A stretch of 28,287 nt of DNA from JBOHNS01 sp050730835 (GCA_050730835.1 JBOHNS010000007.1:1-28287); one strand, 5' to 3'. Positions 20,816-27,298 are shown, counted from the stretch's first letter. The notes: generated by a model not told the origin, from the letters alone. A program made the numbers and translations.

Positions 20816-20863
20816 AACCGCTGAGCCAGTTTTTAGGAAGGATTTAAAAATTAGTTAAAACTT

Positions 20864-21391
20864 ATGATGGATTTATTAACACAATTTGGCACGAGTTCCG
20901 GCGGCATTGGGGCGCTGGGGATTAATTGGCATGATTTTATCATCCAGCTGCTGACGTTTTTGATTTCGCTTTTGGTTTTGCGGCAATTTGCCTTTAAGCC
21001 GATTTTGAAAGTCTTAAAACGGCGCCGCAAATTAATCGAAAGCGGCGTTAGTCTGGGCCAGAAAATGCAAAAAGAGCAAGCCGAACTAGAGGCCCAAGTT
21101 GAACAAACTTTGCAGGCGGCGCGAGCGGAAGCCGACGGCATTATCGCGACCGCCCAAGACGCCGCGCGCATGGCCATTGGCGAGGCCGAAAATCAGGCCA
21201 AAGTCAAAGCCGAAGCTATCGCTAACGAGGCCAAAGATCGTATCGCGCAAGACGCCAAGCGTATGCGCAAGCAACTGGAAAAAGAATTAGTTGGCTTAGT
21301 TTCCGGCGCTACCGAAGCGATTATCGACGAAAAAGTCGACGCCAAAAAAGACGCGGCGCTAATTGACCGCGCGCTGAAGGTTAAGCCATGA
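20864..21391 (+). CDS. atpF: F0F1 ATP synthase subunit b
   Basis: Subunit b is the peripheral stalk linking F0 to F1. One transmembrane helix (about residues 25-45, 'WHDFIIQLLTFLISLLVL') is followed by 'RQFAFKPILKVLKRRRKLIE' and a long charged, alanine-rich helical stalk to the C-terminus. The length of 175 aa is normal. Two adjacent ATGs (20864, 20867) can start it. An AAGGA lies about 20 nt upstream, too far to be a good Shine-Dalgarno sequence. The TGA stop (21389-21391) directly precedes a 7-nt repeat, suggesting an insertion just behind the gene. Confidence 0.93.
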   Translation: MMDLLTQFGTSSGGIGALGINWHDFIIQLLTFLISLLVLRQFAFKPILKVLKRRRKLIESGVSLGQKMQKEQAELEAQVEQTLQAARAEADGIIATAQDAARMAIGEAENQAKVKAEAIANEAKDRIAQDAKRMRKQLEKELVGLVSGATEAIIDEKVDAKKDAALIDRALKVKP

Positions 21392-21411
21392 CGAGTCACG
21401 AGTCGGGAGTC
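21391..21411. repeat. Three 7-nt units (ACGAGTC) behind atpF
   Basis: ACGAGTC, ACGAGTC and GGGAGTC follow the atpF stop without gaps. Same 7-nt period as the arms of the four-helix-bundle cassettes, but a different sequence that is not complementary to the TTGCTAC units at 21445-21472. It may be the left arm of a different cassette type. Confidence 0.7.
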
Positions 21412-21425
21412 AATTTAGTTTTTTT

Positions 21426-21442
21426 CAGCGGCGAAGCCGCTG
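21426..21442. repeat. 7-bp hairpin with GAA loop
   Basis: CAGCGGC-GAA-GCCGCTG is a perfect stem with a three-base loop and contains GCGAAGC, known as an unusually stable DNA mini-hairpin. It sits between the two different 7-nt repeats of the atpF-atpH junction. Confidence 0.8.
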
Positions 21443-21444
21443 GC

Positions 21445-21472
21445 TTGCTACTTGCTACTTGCTACTTGCTAC
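21445..21472. repeat. Four 7-nt units (TTGCTAC), orphan right arm before atpH
   Basis: Four perfect tandem copies of TTGCTAC, the same period, copy number and orientation as the right arms of the two four-helix-bundle cassettes (TTACTAC or TAACTAC units). It is followed immediately by the SD hairpin of atpH. No complementary left arm and no ORF are present. Confidence 0.85.
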
Positions 21473-21489
21473 CGCGAACGGAGTTCGCG
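21473..21489 (+). promoter_or_regulatory. Hairpin presenting the atpH Shine-Dalgarno sequence
   Basis: CGCGAAC-GGA-GTTCGCG is a perfect 7-bp stem with a GGA loop. The GGAG Shine-Dalgarno sequence starts in the loop and is 8 nt from the atpH ATG at 21492. Equivalent hairpins precede atpG and atpC. Confidence 0.75.
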
Positions 21490-21491
21490 TT

Positions 21492-21893
21492 ATGAAAGTT
21501 GCCAGAACCAAATTAGCTAGCGTTATCGCAAATATGCTAGGTAGTTCCAAGAGTGAAAAATCTGTCGCCGAAGAAACGGCGGCGTATTTGCTGGCCGAAA
21601 ACCGGGTTGGCGATTTGGAATCATTGCTGCGCGATATTCAGCAGCTGCGCGTCGAAAACGGCGTTGTGGAAGTGACGACCGTTAGTGCATTCAAACTTAA
21701 TGAATTGGCGCTAGCAGAAGTTAAAAATCATATCAAAGCTCTCTACCCTGCCGCTAAAAACATTATTATTAACCAAGAACTGGACGAATCGGCGCTGGCT
21801 GGCGTCAAGCTGGAGCTAGCCAATCAACAACTGGATTTGACCGCTCGCGGCAAGCTTAATCAGTTCAAACAATTAACCGGCGTAGGAGACTAA
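21492..21893 (+). CDS. atpH: F0F1 ATP synthase subunit delta (short form)
   Basis: Delta (OSCP-like) joins the peripheral stalk to the top of F1. The C-terminal pattern is recognisable: 'GVKLELANQQLDLTARGKLN' followed by QFKQL, matching the usual G....LD.S...RL..L ending. The product is 133 aa, against about 175-180 in most bacteria, and the N-terminal six-helix domain looks reduced. The frame opens upstream at 21459 inside the repeat arm, but the ATG at 21492 has GGAG 8 nt before it and is the sensible start. It lies 5 nt before atpA. Confidence 0.85.
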   Translation: MKVARTKLASVIANMLGSSKSEKSVAEETAAYLLAENRVGDLESLLRDIQQLRVENGVVEVTTVSAFKLNELALAEVKNHIKALYPAAKNIIINQELDESALAGVKLELANQQLDLTARGKLNQFKQLTGVGD

Positions 21894-21898
21894 ATTTT

Positions 21899-23452
21899 AT
21901 GGCGGAAACTTCTATTAAAGGATTATCGGACGAGATTCGGGCGGCCATTGCCGAGCTAAAAACCCGGCCGGAAATCGAAGAAGTCGGTGTCGTGACGCGC
22001 GCGGCCGATGGCATTGCCTGGATTTACGGGCTGCGGCGCTGCGGTTATAACGAAATGATTGAAATTGAAACTACTGGCGGCGGCTCGCTAACGGCTTTCG
22101 CGCTGAATCTTGGCGAAGACGAAATTGGCGCCGTGCTGCTGGGTGAAGATATTAATATTAAAGCTGGCGCTAAAGCCAGGCTTAGCGGTGAAGTTTTATC
22201 GGTGCCAGTCGGCCCGGAACTCGTTGGCCGCGTGGTTGATCCTTTGGGTAATCCGCTAGACGGCGGCGATCCAATTAAGACTAAAAAGACCGCCCGCGTG
22301 GAGCGACCGGCGCCCGGCGTGCTCGACCGCAAAAGTGTGCACGAACCATTAATGACCGGCTTAACCGCCATCGACGCTATGGTTCCTGTCGGTCGCGGCC
22401 AGCGCGAATTAATCATCGGCGACCGCCAAACTGGAAAAACCGCCGTGACTATCGACACTATGATTAACCAGGCCCGCCAAAAGACTGGCGTCATAAATGT
22501 TTACGTAGCTGTTGGTCAGAAATTATCGAAAGTCGCGGCGCTTGTCGAGCGCTTAAAACGCGAAGGTGTTATGGATCAAACCATCGTAGTCGCCACCAGC
22601 CCAGCAGATTCCGCAGCGCTACTTTACCTGGCGCCCTACGCTGGCTGCGCCATGGGCGAATATTTCCGCGATAACAAACAGCACGCATTAATAATTTACG
22701 ATGATTTAACCAAGCACGCCGTGGCCTATCGTCAAATGTCATTATTATTACGCCGCCCGCCGGGCCGCGAAGCTTTTCCTGGCGATGTATTCTATTTGCA
22801 CTCGCGTTTGCTAGAGCGAGCCGCCAAATTATCAGACGATTTAGGTGCCGGCAGCCTGACTGCCCTGCCGATTATCGAAACCCAAGCTGGCGACATTAGC
22901 GCCTACATCCCAACGAACGTAATTTCAATTACTGATGGCCAGATTTTCATGGAAACTGGCTTGTTCAACCAAGGCGTGCGCCCAGCAATCTCTGTCGGCT
23001 TAAGTGTTTCGCGCGTTGGTGGCTCGGCTCAAACCAAAGCTGTCAAAAGCGTTGCTGGTTCGCTGCGTTTAGATCTCGCCCAATTCCGCGAACTGCAGGC
23101 CTTCAGCCAATTTTCTAGCGATATGGACGCTGACACCAGGCAAAGTATCGACCGCGGCCAGCGCCTAACCGAATTACTAAAACAGCCACAATACAGCCCG
23201 CACCCAATCTGGGAAATGTACGTTTCCCTGCTAGCTGCCACCAAAGGCGCGTTCGATAACGTGCCGCTAGAAAAAGTCAAAGCCGCCGAAGACGCGCTTT
23301 ACCGAGAGCTAAAAACCAAGCACGCCAAGCTAATCGATGACTTAAATAGCGGTGCCAAACCGATTGACGACCAAAACGAAACTGTGCTAAAAGCCGCCTG
23401 GGAAGTTGCTAAAGGCTACGGCGACGCTGAGAAAGTAGCAAGTAGTAAGTAG
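21899..23452 (+). CDS. atpA: F0F1 ATP synthase subunit alpha, C-terminus rewritten by a cassette arm
   Basis: Alpha carries the non-catalytic nucleotide sites of F1. The Walker A motif GDRQTGKT is at residues 174-181, 'VVDPLGNPLDGG' is near 112, and the 'PAISVGLSVSRVGGSAQTKA' signature is near 365. The 517-aa length is normal. The last six codons, Val-Ala-Ser-Ser-Lys and the TAG at 23450-23452, are read from the first to third 7-nt units of the left cassette arm, so the native C-terminus has been replaced or extended. AtpD ends the same way (Lys-Val-Ala-Ser-Arg-Lys). The change is at the very tip and is unlikely to affect catalysis. Confidence 0.96.
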   Translation: MAETSIKGLSDEIRAAIAELKTRPEIEEVGVVTRAADGIAWIYGLRRCGYNEMIEIETTGGGSLTAFALNLGEDEIGAVLLGEDINIKAGAKARLSGEVLSVPVGPELVGRVVDPLGNPLDGGDPIKTKKTARVERPAPGVLDRKSVHEPLMTGLTAIDAMVPVGRGQRELIIGDRQTGKTAVTIDTMINQARQKTGVINVYVAVGQKLSKVAALVERLKREGVMDQTIVVATSPADSAALLYLAPYAGCAMGEYFRDNKQHALIIYDDLTKHAVAYRQMSLLLRRPPGREAFPGDVFYLHSRLLERAAKLSDDLGAGSLTALPIIETQAGDISAYIPTNVISITDGQIFMETGLFNQGVRPAISVGLSVSRVGGSAQTKAVKSVAGSLRLDLAQFRELQAFSQFSSDMDADTRQSIDRGQRLTELLKQPQYSPHPIWEMYVSLLAATKGAFDNVPLEKVKAAEDALYRELKTKHAKLIDDLNSGAKPIDDQNETVLKAAWEVAKGYGDAEKVASSK

Positions 23453-23462
23453 AAAGTAGTAA
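23435..23462. repeat. Left arm of cassette 1: four GTAGNAA units
   Basis: Four contiguous 7-nt units. Because 7 is not a multiple of 3 and each unit can supply TAG or TAA, every reading frame entering the arm meets a stop within about three units. AtpA stops at the TAG of unit 3. Confidence 0.85.
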
Positions 23463-23471
23463 GGGAAAAGC

Positions 23472-23846
23472 ATGAACGCGGAGAAGATTACTAGTTTTAC
23501 AAAGTTGAAGGCTTGGCAGAAGGCTCATGCTTTGGTGTTGGCTGTTTATAAAGCGTCGGCGGATTTTCCGGATAACGAGCGGTTTGGGTTGGCCGCTCAA
23601 GTGCATCGTGCCGGCGTATCAATTACTTCTAATATAGCCGAAGGCTTTAACCGGTTTTCGCCAGCCGATAAGGCTCACTTCTATCAAATGGCTCTAGGTT
23701 CTTGCGCCGAAGTCCAAAGCCAATTACTAATCGCAAAAGACCTGGACTACATAAAAACCGATACATTCCAAGAACTTGCCAGCGCCAGCGTAGAAGTGCA
23801 TCGGATGTTAAACAGCTTAATAAAAGCCGTCAAGGAATTCGTATGA
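23472..23846 (+). CDS. Four-helix-bundle protein, 23S rRNA intervening-sequence (IVP) family, copy 1
   Basis: The 124-aa protein matches the IVP/S23 four-helix-bundle family: 'FTKLKAWQKAHALVLAVYKA' at the start, 'FGLAAQVHRAGVSITSNIAE' then GF in the middle, 'FYQMALGSCAEVQSQLLIAK' then DL, and a helical end. Family members are encoded in 23S rRNA intervening sequences and are related to the Avd accessory proteins of diversity-generating retroelements, which form pentamers. Their biochemical role is unsettled; nucleic-acid binding is likely. No reverse transcriptase is nearby. The gene starts 9 nt after the left arm, with AAGGGA as a Shine-Dalgarno sequence. It is clearly related to the copy at 26242, alignable without gaps. 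Confidence 0.9.
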   Translation: MNAEKITSFTKLKAWQKAHALVLAVYKASADFPDNERFGLAAQVHRAGVSITSNIAEGFNRFSPADKAHFYQMALGSCAEVQSQLLIAKDLDYIKTDTFQELASASVEVHRMLNSLIKAVKEFV

Positions 23847-23858
23847 AGCTTATTAACC

Positions 23859-23886
23859 TTACTACTTACTACTTACTACTTACTAC
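23859..23886. repeat. Right arm of cassette 1: four TTACTAC units
   Basis: Four perfect tandem 7-nt units, the reverse complement of the left arm except at two positions. Together they would form a long stem with the IVP ORF in the loop. Confidence 0.85.
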
Positions 23887-23891
23887 TAAGA

Positions 23892-23909
23892 GGCCGAACG
23901 GAGTTTGCC
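23892..23909 (+). promoter_or_regulatory. Hairpin presenting the atpG Shine-Dalgarno sequence
   Basis: GGCCGAAC-GGA-GTTTGCC pairs with one bulged C and one G-T wobble. GGAG (23900-23903) begins in the GGA loop and is 6 nt from the GTG start of atpG. Confidence 0.65.
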
Positions 23910-24794
23910 GTGGCTAATACTACCCAGCTAAAGCGCCGCATCGGCTCCATCAAAAACACGCGCCAAATCACCAAGGCGATGGAACTCGTGGCGGCCAGCA
24001 AAATGCGCCGCGCGCAAAGCCAAGCTCTGGCCAGTCGCGATTATCAAACGGCGGCCCACGAAATTTTAAGCCGCTTGAACAATATTGCCGAAGTCAAGCG
24101 CCAGCCGCTGTTCGCCGAGCGCCCCGTCAAAGCCCGGCTATACGTCATAATTACCAGCAACACCGGACTAGCCGGCGCTTATAATGCTAATGTTATTAAA
24201 CTTTTGTCAAGTGCGCTAATCGAGGATGAAGCCGGCAAAATCACCAGTCAAATCATAACCATCAGCAATAAAGCCGCGCAGTATGCTAAACGCTTAAGCG
24301 GCGCGCAATTACTAGCCGCCTACCCGGGCTTTGCCGACCACCCAACGGTCGACGACATCCGACCAATCTTAAATTCCATAATTGATTTATATAAAAATCA
24401 ATCTGTTGATCAGGTGCGGCTAATCTACACGGTTTTTAAGTCCAGCTTGAGCCAGCAGGCCAAAGTGCTGAGCTTAATTCCGGCGCAAGCCGAAACTGCC
24501 GCAGAAGCCCAGGCCGCTAGCGCCGAAAATAATATCATTAGCACGTTTGAGCCCGATATCGAAACCGTCATAGCTGAAGTTGGCAAACGTCTAATCGAAG
24601 CCAATTTGTGGCAAGCGCTGCTAGAAAGCATCGCCAGCGAACACTCCATGCGCATGCTGGCCATGCATAGCGCCAGCGATAACGCTAGCGATCTAATCGA
24701 GGATTACACTCTGGCCTACAACAACGCTCGCCAGGCCGCCATCACCCAGGAACTGGCCGAAATAACCGGCGGCGCGGAGGCTTTAAATGGATAA
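23910..24794 (+). CDS. atpG: F0F1 ATP synthase subunit gamma
   Basis: Gamma is the rotating central shaft. The 294-aa protein has the family start 'LKRRIGSIKNTRQITKAMEL' followed by VAASKMRRAQ, and the conserved end 'EHSMRMLAMHSASDNASDLI' then 'LAYNNARQAAITQELAEITG'. Both terminal helices of the shaft are complete. The start is GTG at 23910, with GGAG 6 nt upstream inside a small hairpin. This gene normally follows atpA directly; here the IVP cassette separates the two by about 460 nt. Confidence 0.95.
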   Translation: MANTTQLKRRIGSIKNTRQITKAMELVAASKMRRAQSQALASRDYQTAAHEILSRLNNIAEVKRQPLFAERPVKARLYVIITSNTGLAGAYNANVIKLLSSALIEDEAGKITSQIITISNKAAQYAKRLSGAQLLAAYPGFADHPTVDDIRPILNSIIDLYKNQSVDQVRLIYTVFKSSLSQQAKVLSLIPAQAETAAEAQAASAENNIISTFEPDIETVIAEVGKRLIEANLWQALLESIASEHSMRMLAMHSASDNASDLIEDYTLAYNNARQAAITQELAEITGGAEALNG

Positions 24795-24812
24795 AATTTT
24801 AGCAGGATTTAA

Positions 24813-26228
24813 ATGGCAGTAGCAACTGAAAAAAGGACATCTTTAAAAACCGGCAAAATAACGCAAATCGTGGGCGTGGTGGTGGACGCGGAATTTACTA
24901 CCAATAGGTTGCCGGCGATTTATAACGCCCTGGAGACCACTCTGGATGGCCAAAAATTGGTGCTGGAAGTGGCGCAGCATTTGAGCGAATCGAGCGTGCG
25001 CGCGATTGCGCTCGGCGGCACCGACGGATTAAAACGCGGCGCCGAAATTAGTGATACCGGCGCTGCCATTAGCGTGCCGGTCGGCGAAAAAACGCTAGGG
25101 CGAATGTTTAATGTTACGGGCCAGCCAATTGACGGCCAAGCCGGAACTTTTAGCGAAAAATCGCCGATTCACAAAACACCGCCGCCATTAATGGACCAAT
25201 CCGGTTCGGTAGAAATTCTAGAAACCGGCATTAAAGTGATCGATCTAATTTGCCCAATGACCAAAGGCGGAAAAGCCGGATTATTTGGCGGCGCCGGCGT
25301 GGGTAAAACCGTTTTAATTCAGGAACTTATAAATAACATCGCTAAATTCCATAGCGGTTACAGCGTTTTTGCCGGCGTTGGCGAGCGCACCCGTGAAGGC
25401 AACGATTTGTACGGCGAAATGGCAGAAGCCGACGTGCTGAAAAACACAACGCTAGTTTTCGGCCAGATGAACGAACCGCCAGGCGCGCGCCTTCGCGTCG
25501 GATTATCCGGCCTAACAATCGCCGAAGGTTTCCGCGACCAAGGCAAAGACACGCTGCTATTTATTGATAACATTTTCCGCTTCACGCAGGCCGGAAGCGA
25601 AGTTTCTGCCCTGCTTGGCCGTCTGCCAAGTGCCGTCGGCTACCAGCCGAACTTGCAGCAAGAAATGGGCCAGCTGCAAGAGCGCATTACCTCGACGCAC
25701 AAAGGCTCAATCACGTCCGTGCAAGCTGTTTATGTGCCAGCCGATGACTTAACCGACCCAGCACCAGCCACGACTTTCGCTCACCTCGATAGCACAATTA
25801 CGCTTAACCGCGGGCTAACCGAAATCGGCATTTATCCGGCTGTCGATCCGCTCGATTCTAAATCAAATATTCTCGACCCAGAAATTGTCGGCGAAGACCA
25901 TTACAATGTCGCCAACGACGTCCAGCGCATTTTGCAGCGCTACAAAGACTTGCAAGATATCATCGCCATCCTTGGCATGGAAGAATTATCTGACGAAGAC
26001 AAACAAACGGTGCAGCGCGCGCGCCGCGTGCAGCGTTTCTTGAGCCAGCCATTCTACGTCGCCGAGCAATTTACCAATAACCCCGGCCAATACGTAAAAT
26101 TACAAGACACGATCGCCGGTTTCCGCGAAATTCTAGACGGCAAACACGATGACAAGCCGGAAACGGCTTTCAACCTAAAAGGTCGCATTTCGGACGTTAC
26201 GTCCGAAAAAGTAGCTAGTAGAAAGTAG
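24813..26228 (+). CDS. atpD: F0F1 ATP synthase subunit beta, C-terminus rewritten by a cassette arm
   Basis: Beta holds the catalytic sites. The Walker A motif GGAGVGKT is at residues 159-166, the catalytic GER glutamate is Glu191 in GVGERTREGNDLY, and 'DDLTDPAPATTFAHLDSTI' is the beta signature region. The length of 471 aa is normal. The last residues, Lys-Val-Ala-Ser-Arg-Lys and the TAG at 26226-26228, are encoded by the left arm of cassette 2, in the same frame and ending in the same unit as in atpA. The native C-terminus is therefore lost or extended. It starts 18 nt after atpG. Confidence 0.97.
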   Translation: MAVATEKRTSLKTGKITQIVGVVVDAEFTTNRLPAIYNALETTLDGQKLVLEVAQHLSESSVRAIALGGTDGLKRGAEISDTGAAISVPVGEKTLGRMFNVTGQPIDGQAGTFSEKSPIHKTPPPLMDQSGSVEILETGIKVIDLICPMTKGGKAGLFGGAGVGKTVLIQELINNIAKFHSGYSVFAGVGERTREGNDLYGEMAEADVLKNTTLVFGQMNEPPGARLRVGLSGLTIAEGFRDQGKDTLLFIDNIFRFTQAGSEVSALLGRLPSAVGYQPNLQQEMGQLQERITSTHKGSITSVQAVYVPADDLTDPAPATTFAHLDSTITLNRGLTEIGIYPAVDPLDSKSNILDPEIVGEDHYNVANDVQRILQRYKDLQDIIAILGMEELSDEDKQTVQRARRVQRFLSQPFYVAEQFTNNPGQYVKLQDTIAGFREILDGKHDDKPETAFNLKGRISDVTSEKVASRK

Positions 26229-26238
26229 CTAGTAGCAA
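26211..26238. repeat. Left arm of cassette 2: four GTAGNNA units
   Basis: Four contiguous 7-nt units. AtpD terminates at the TAG of unit 3, exactly as AtpA does in cassette 1. Confidence 0.8.
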
Positions 26239-26241
26239 GCA

Positions 26242-26616
26242 ATGGCCCAAGAAAAAATTAATAGTTTTACGCAACTTACGGCTTGGCAAAAAGCTCACAG
26301 TTTAGTGCTAAGCGTTTATGGAGCCGCTGAAAGTTTCCCTGCTAGCGAACAATTCGGTTTGACTTCTCAGCTAAAGCGAGCGGCTGTTTCAATTAGCTCT
26401 AACATTGCCGAAGGTTTTAGCCGGCGCACCAAAGCCGACAAAACGCATTTTTATCACATGTCTCTTGGCTCGTGCACAGAAGTTCAAAACCAGCTAATCA
26501 TAGCCAAAGACCTTAAATTTATCCCGTCCAAGACCTTTCAAGACATGGCAAATTTAACAGTAGAGGTAAATAAACTGCTAAACGGATTAATAAAATCACT
26601 AAAGGTAAAGCCTTAA
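26242..26616 (+). CDS. Four-helix-bundle protein, 23S rRNA intervening-sequence (IVP) family, copy 2
   Basis: This 124-aa paralogue of the protein at 23472 has the same length and aligns with it end to end without gaps, with well over half the residues identical by eye. Family motifs are 'FTQLTAWQKAHSLVLSVY', 'FGLTSQLKRAAVSISSNIAE' and 'FYHMSLGSCTEVQNQLIIAK'. The gene starts only 3 nt after the left arm and has no separate Shine-Dalgarno sequence, so initiation may depend on coupling to atpD termination. The right arm begins 6 nt after its stop. Conservation of both ORFs suggests selection for function. What it binds is unknown. Confidence 0.9.
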   Translation: MAQEKINSFTQLTAWQKAHSLVLSVYGAAESFPASEQFGLTSQLKRAAVSISSNIAEGFSRRTKADKTHFYHMSLGSCTEVQNQLIIAKDLKFIPSKTFQDMANLTVEVNKLLNGLIKSLKVKP

Positions 26617-26622
26617 AGATGC

Positions 26623-26650
26623 TAACTACTAACTACTTACTACTATCTAC
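26623..26650. repeat. Right arm of cassette 2: four TNNCTAC units
   Basis: Four 7-nt units, mostly complementary to the left arm, followed at 26652 by the atpC SD hairpin. Confidence 0.8.
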
Positions 26651-26651
26651 T

Positions 26652-26672
26652 GAACAAACCGGAGGTTTGTTC
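26652..26672 (+). promoter_or_regulatory. Hairpin presenting the atpC Shine-Dalgarno sequence
   Basis: GAACAAACC and GGTTTGTTC form a perfect 9-bp stem around a GGA loop. GGAGG (26661-26665) begins in the loop and is 10 nt from the atpC ATG. Opening of the stem by ribosomes coming from the IVP gene could control atpC translation. Confidence 0.75.
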
Positions 26673-26675
26673 TAA

Positions 26676-27101
26676 ATGTTTCGTTTTAAATTAATCACGC
26701 TCACCGGCACCAAAATTGACCAGGATGTCGCGGAAGTTATTTTGCCGACCAAAGACGGCCAAATCGGCGTGCTAGGTCATCATATGCCGCTAATTAGCGT
26801 TATCGCTACCGGCATGATCGCGGTGCGCATTAATGCCAAAGATAGCGACGCTAGCCGAGAATTTTTTGCGACGTACGGCGGCGCCATCGAAGTGTCTAAT
26901 AATACGCTCAAAGTTCTAGTCGACGAAGCCGACCACGCCGACGACATCGACGAAGCCGCCGCCCAAAAATCCCTCGAAGCCGCCGAGCGCGCCAAAACGG
27001 AAGCCAAAGACGACATTAGTTTTGCCGAGGCCCAAAGCTTGCTCGATCGCCACAGCACCCGCCTGCAAGTCGCCAGCCTGAAACGCCGCAGCCGGAATTA
27101 G
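26676..27101 (+). CDS. atpC: F0F1 ATP synthase subunit epsilon
   Basis: Epsilon links the shaft to the c-ring and can inhibit ATP hydrolysis. The N-terminal beta-sandwich is clear: 'FRFKLITLTGTKIDQDVAEV', then 'ILPTKDGQIGVLGHHMPLIS' and 'FFATYGGAIEVSNNTLKVLV'. A full C-terminal helical hairpin follows ('DDIDEAAAQKSLEAAERAKT' onwards). The 141-aa length is normal. It is the last gene of the operon, separated from atpD by IVP cassette 2, and its Shine-Dalgarno sequence lies in a hairpin. Confidence 0.94.
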   Translation: MFRFKLITLTGTKIDQDVAEVILPTKDGQIGVLGHHMPLISVIATGMIAVRINAKDSDASREFFATYGGAIEVSNNTLKVLVDEADHADDIDEAAAQKSLEAAERAKTEAKDDISFAEAQSLLDRHSTRLQVASLKRRSRN

Positions 27102-27233
27102 TCAATAATATTTTGCCGGTTTATGTCGTCCAGCCGACTTTAAAGATCGGATAAGCCGACGCATAACAGATGAAATTATAGCAAGAGCTTGAGGCTCAAG
27201 CCGGCTTAAAAAATCAAGCTAATAATTTTTGGC

Positions 27234-27263
27234 TTGCATTACGTGATAATAACGCGCTATTCT
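27234..27263 (+). promoter_or_regulatory. Possible promoter of the aquaporin-like gene
   Basis: TTGCAT (27234-27239), an 18-nt spacer and TATTCT (27258-27263) would start transcription near 27270, leaving about 28 nt of leader that contains GGAGG. The stretch 27102-27233 between atpC and this promoter contains a small hairpin (GCTTGA...TCAAGC near 27187-27201) followed by A-rich sequence. I see no other gene in it. Confidence 0.45.
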
Positions 27264-27298
27264 AAAGTCATTAATAAAATACGGAGGACGTATGTGTT

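Larger units (their letters stand above)
23435..23886. mobile_element. Four-helix-bundle (IVP) cassette 1, between atpA and atpG
   Basis: Left arm 23435-23462 is GTAGCAA, GTAGTAA, GTAGAAA, GTAGTAA. Right arm 23859-23886 is four copies of TTACTAC. The arms are complementary at 26 of 28 positions, and flanking GG/CC extend the stem to 30 bp with 2 mismatches. The 452-nt unit encloses one IVP gene. The whole lies between atpA and atpG in the sense direction. The left arm provides the atpA stop; the right arm is followed by the atpG SD hairpin. Mobility is inferred from the second, diverged copy in the same operon. Confidence 0.75.
26211..26650. mobile_element. Four-helix-bundle (IVP) cassette 2, between atpD and atpC
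   Basis: Left arm 26211-26238 is GTAGCTA, GTAGAAA, GTAGCTA, GTAGCAA. Right arm 26623-26650 is TAACTAC, TAACTAC, TTACTAC, TATCTAC. Complementarity is 23 of 28, or 25 of 30 with flanking GC pairs. The 440-nt unit encloses one IVP gene, in the same orientation and layout as cassette 1. The more degenerate arms suggest an older insertion or independent drift. Confidence 0.75.

Noticed and set aside
21391..21472. CRISPR array in the 7-nt repeat regions
   Set aside because: Units are 7 nt, contiguous, without spacers, and no cas gene is present.
21459..21491. Upstream extension of AtpH from TTG 21459
   Set aside because: The extra codons are the TTGCTAC repeat arm and SD hairpin; the ATG at 21492 has a proper Shine-Dalgarno sequence.
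23435..26650. Diversity-generating retroelement (IVP proteins resemble Avd)
   Set aside because: There is no reverse transcriptase, no template/variable repeat pair and no candidate target protein in the window.
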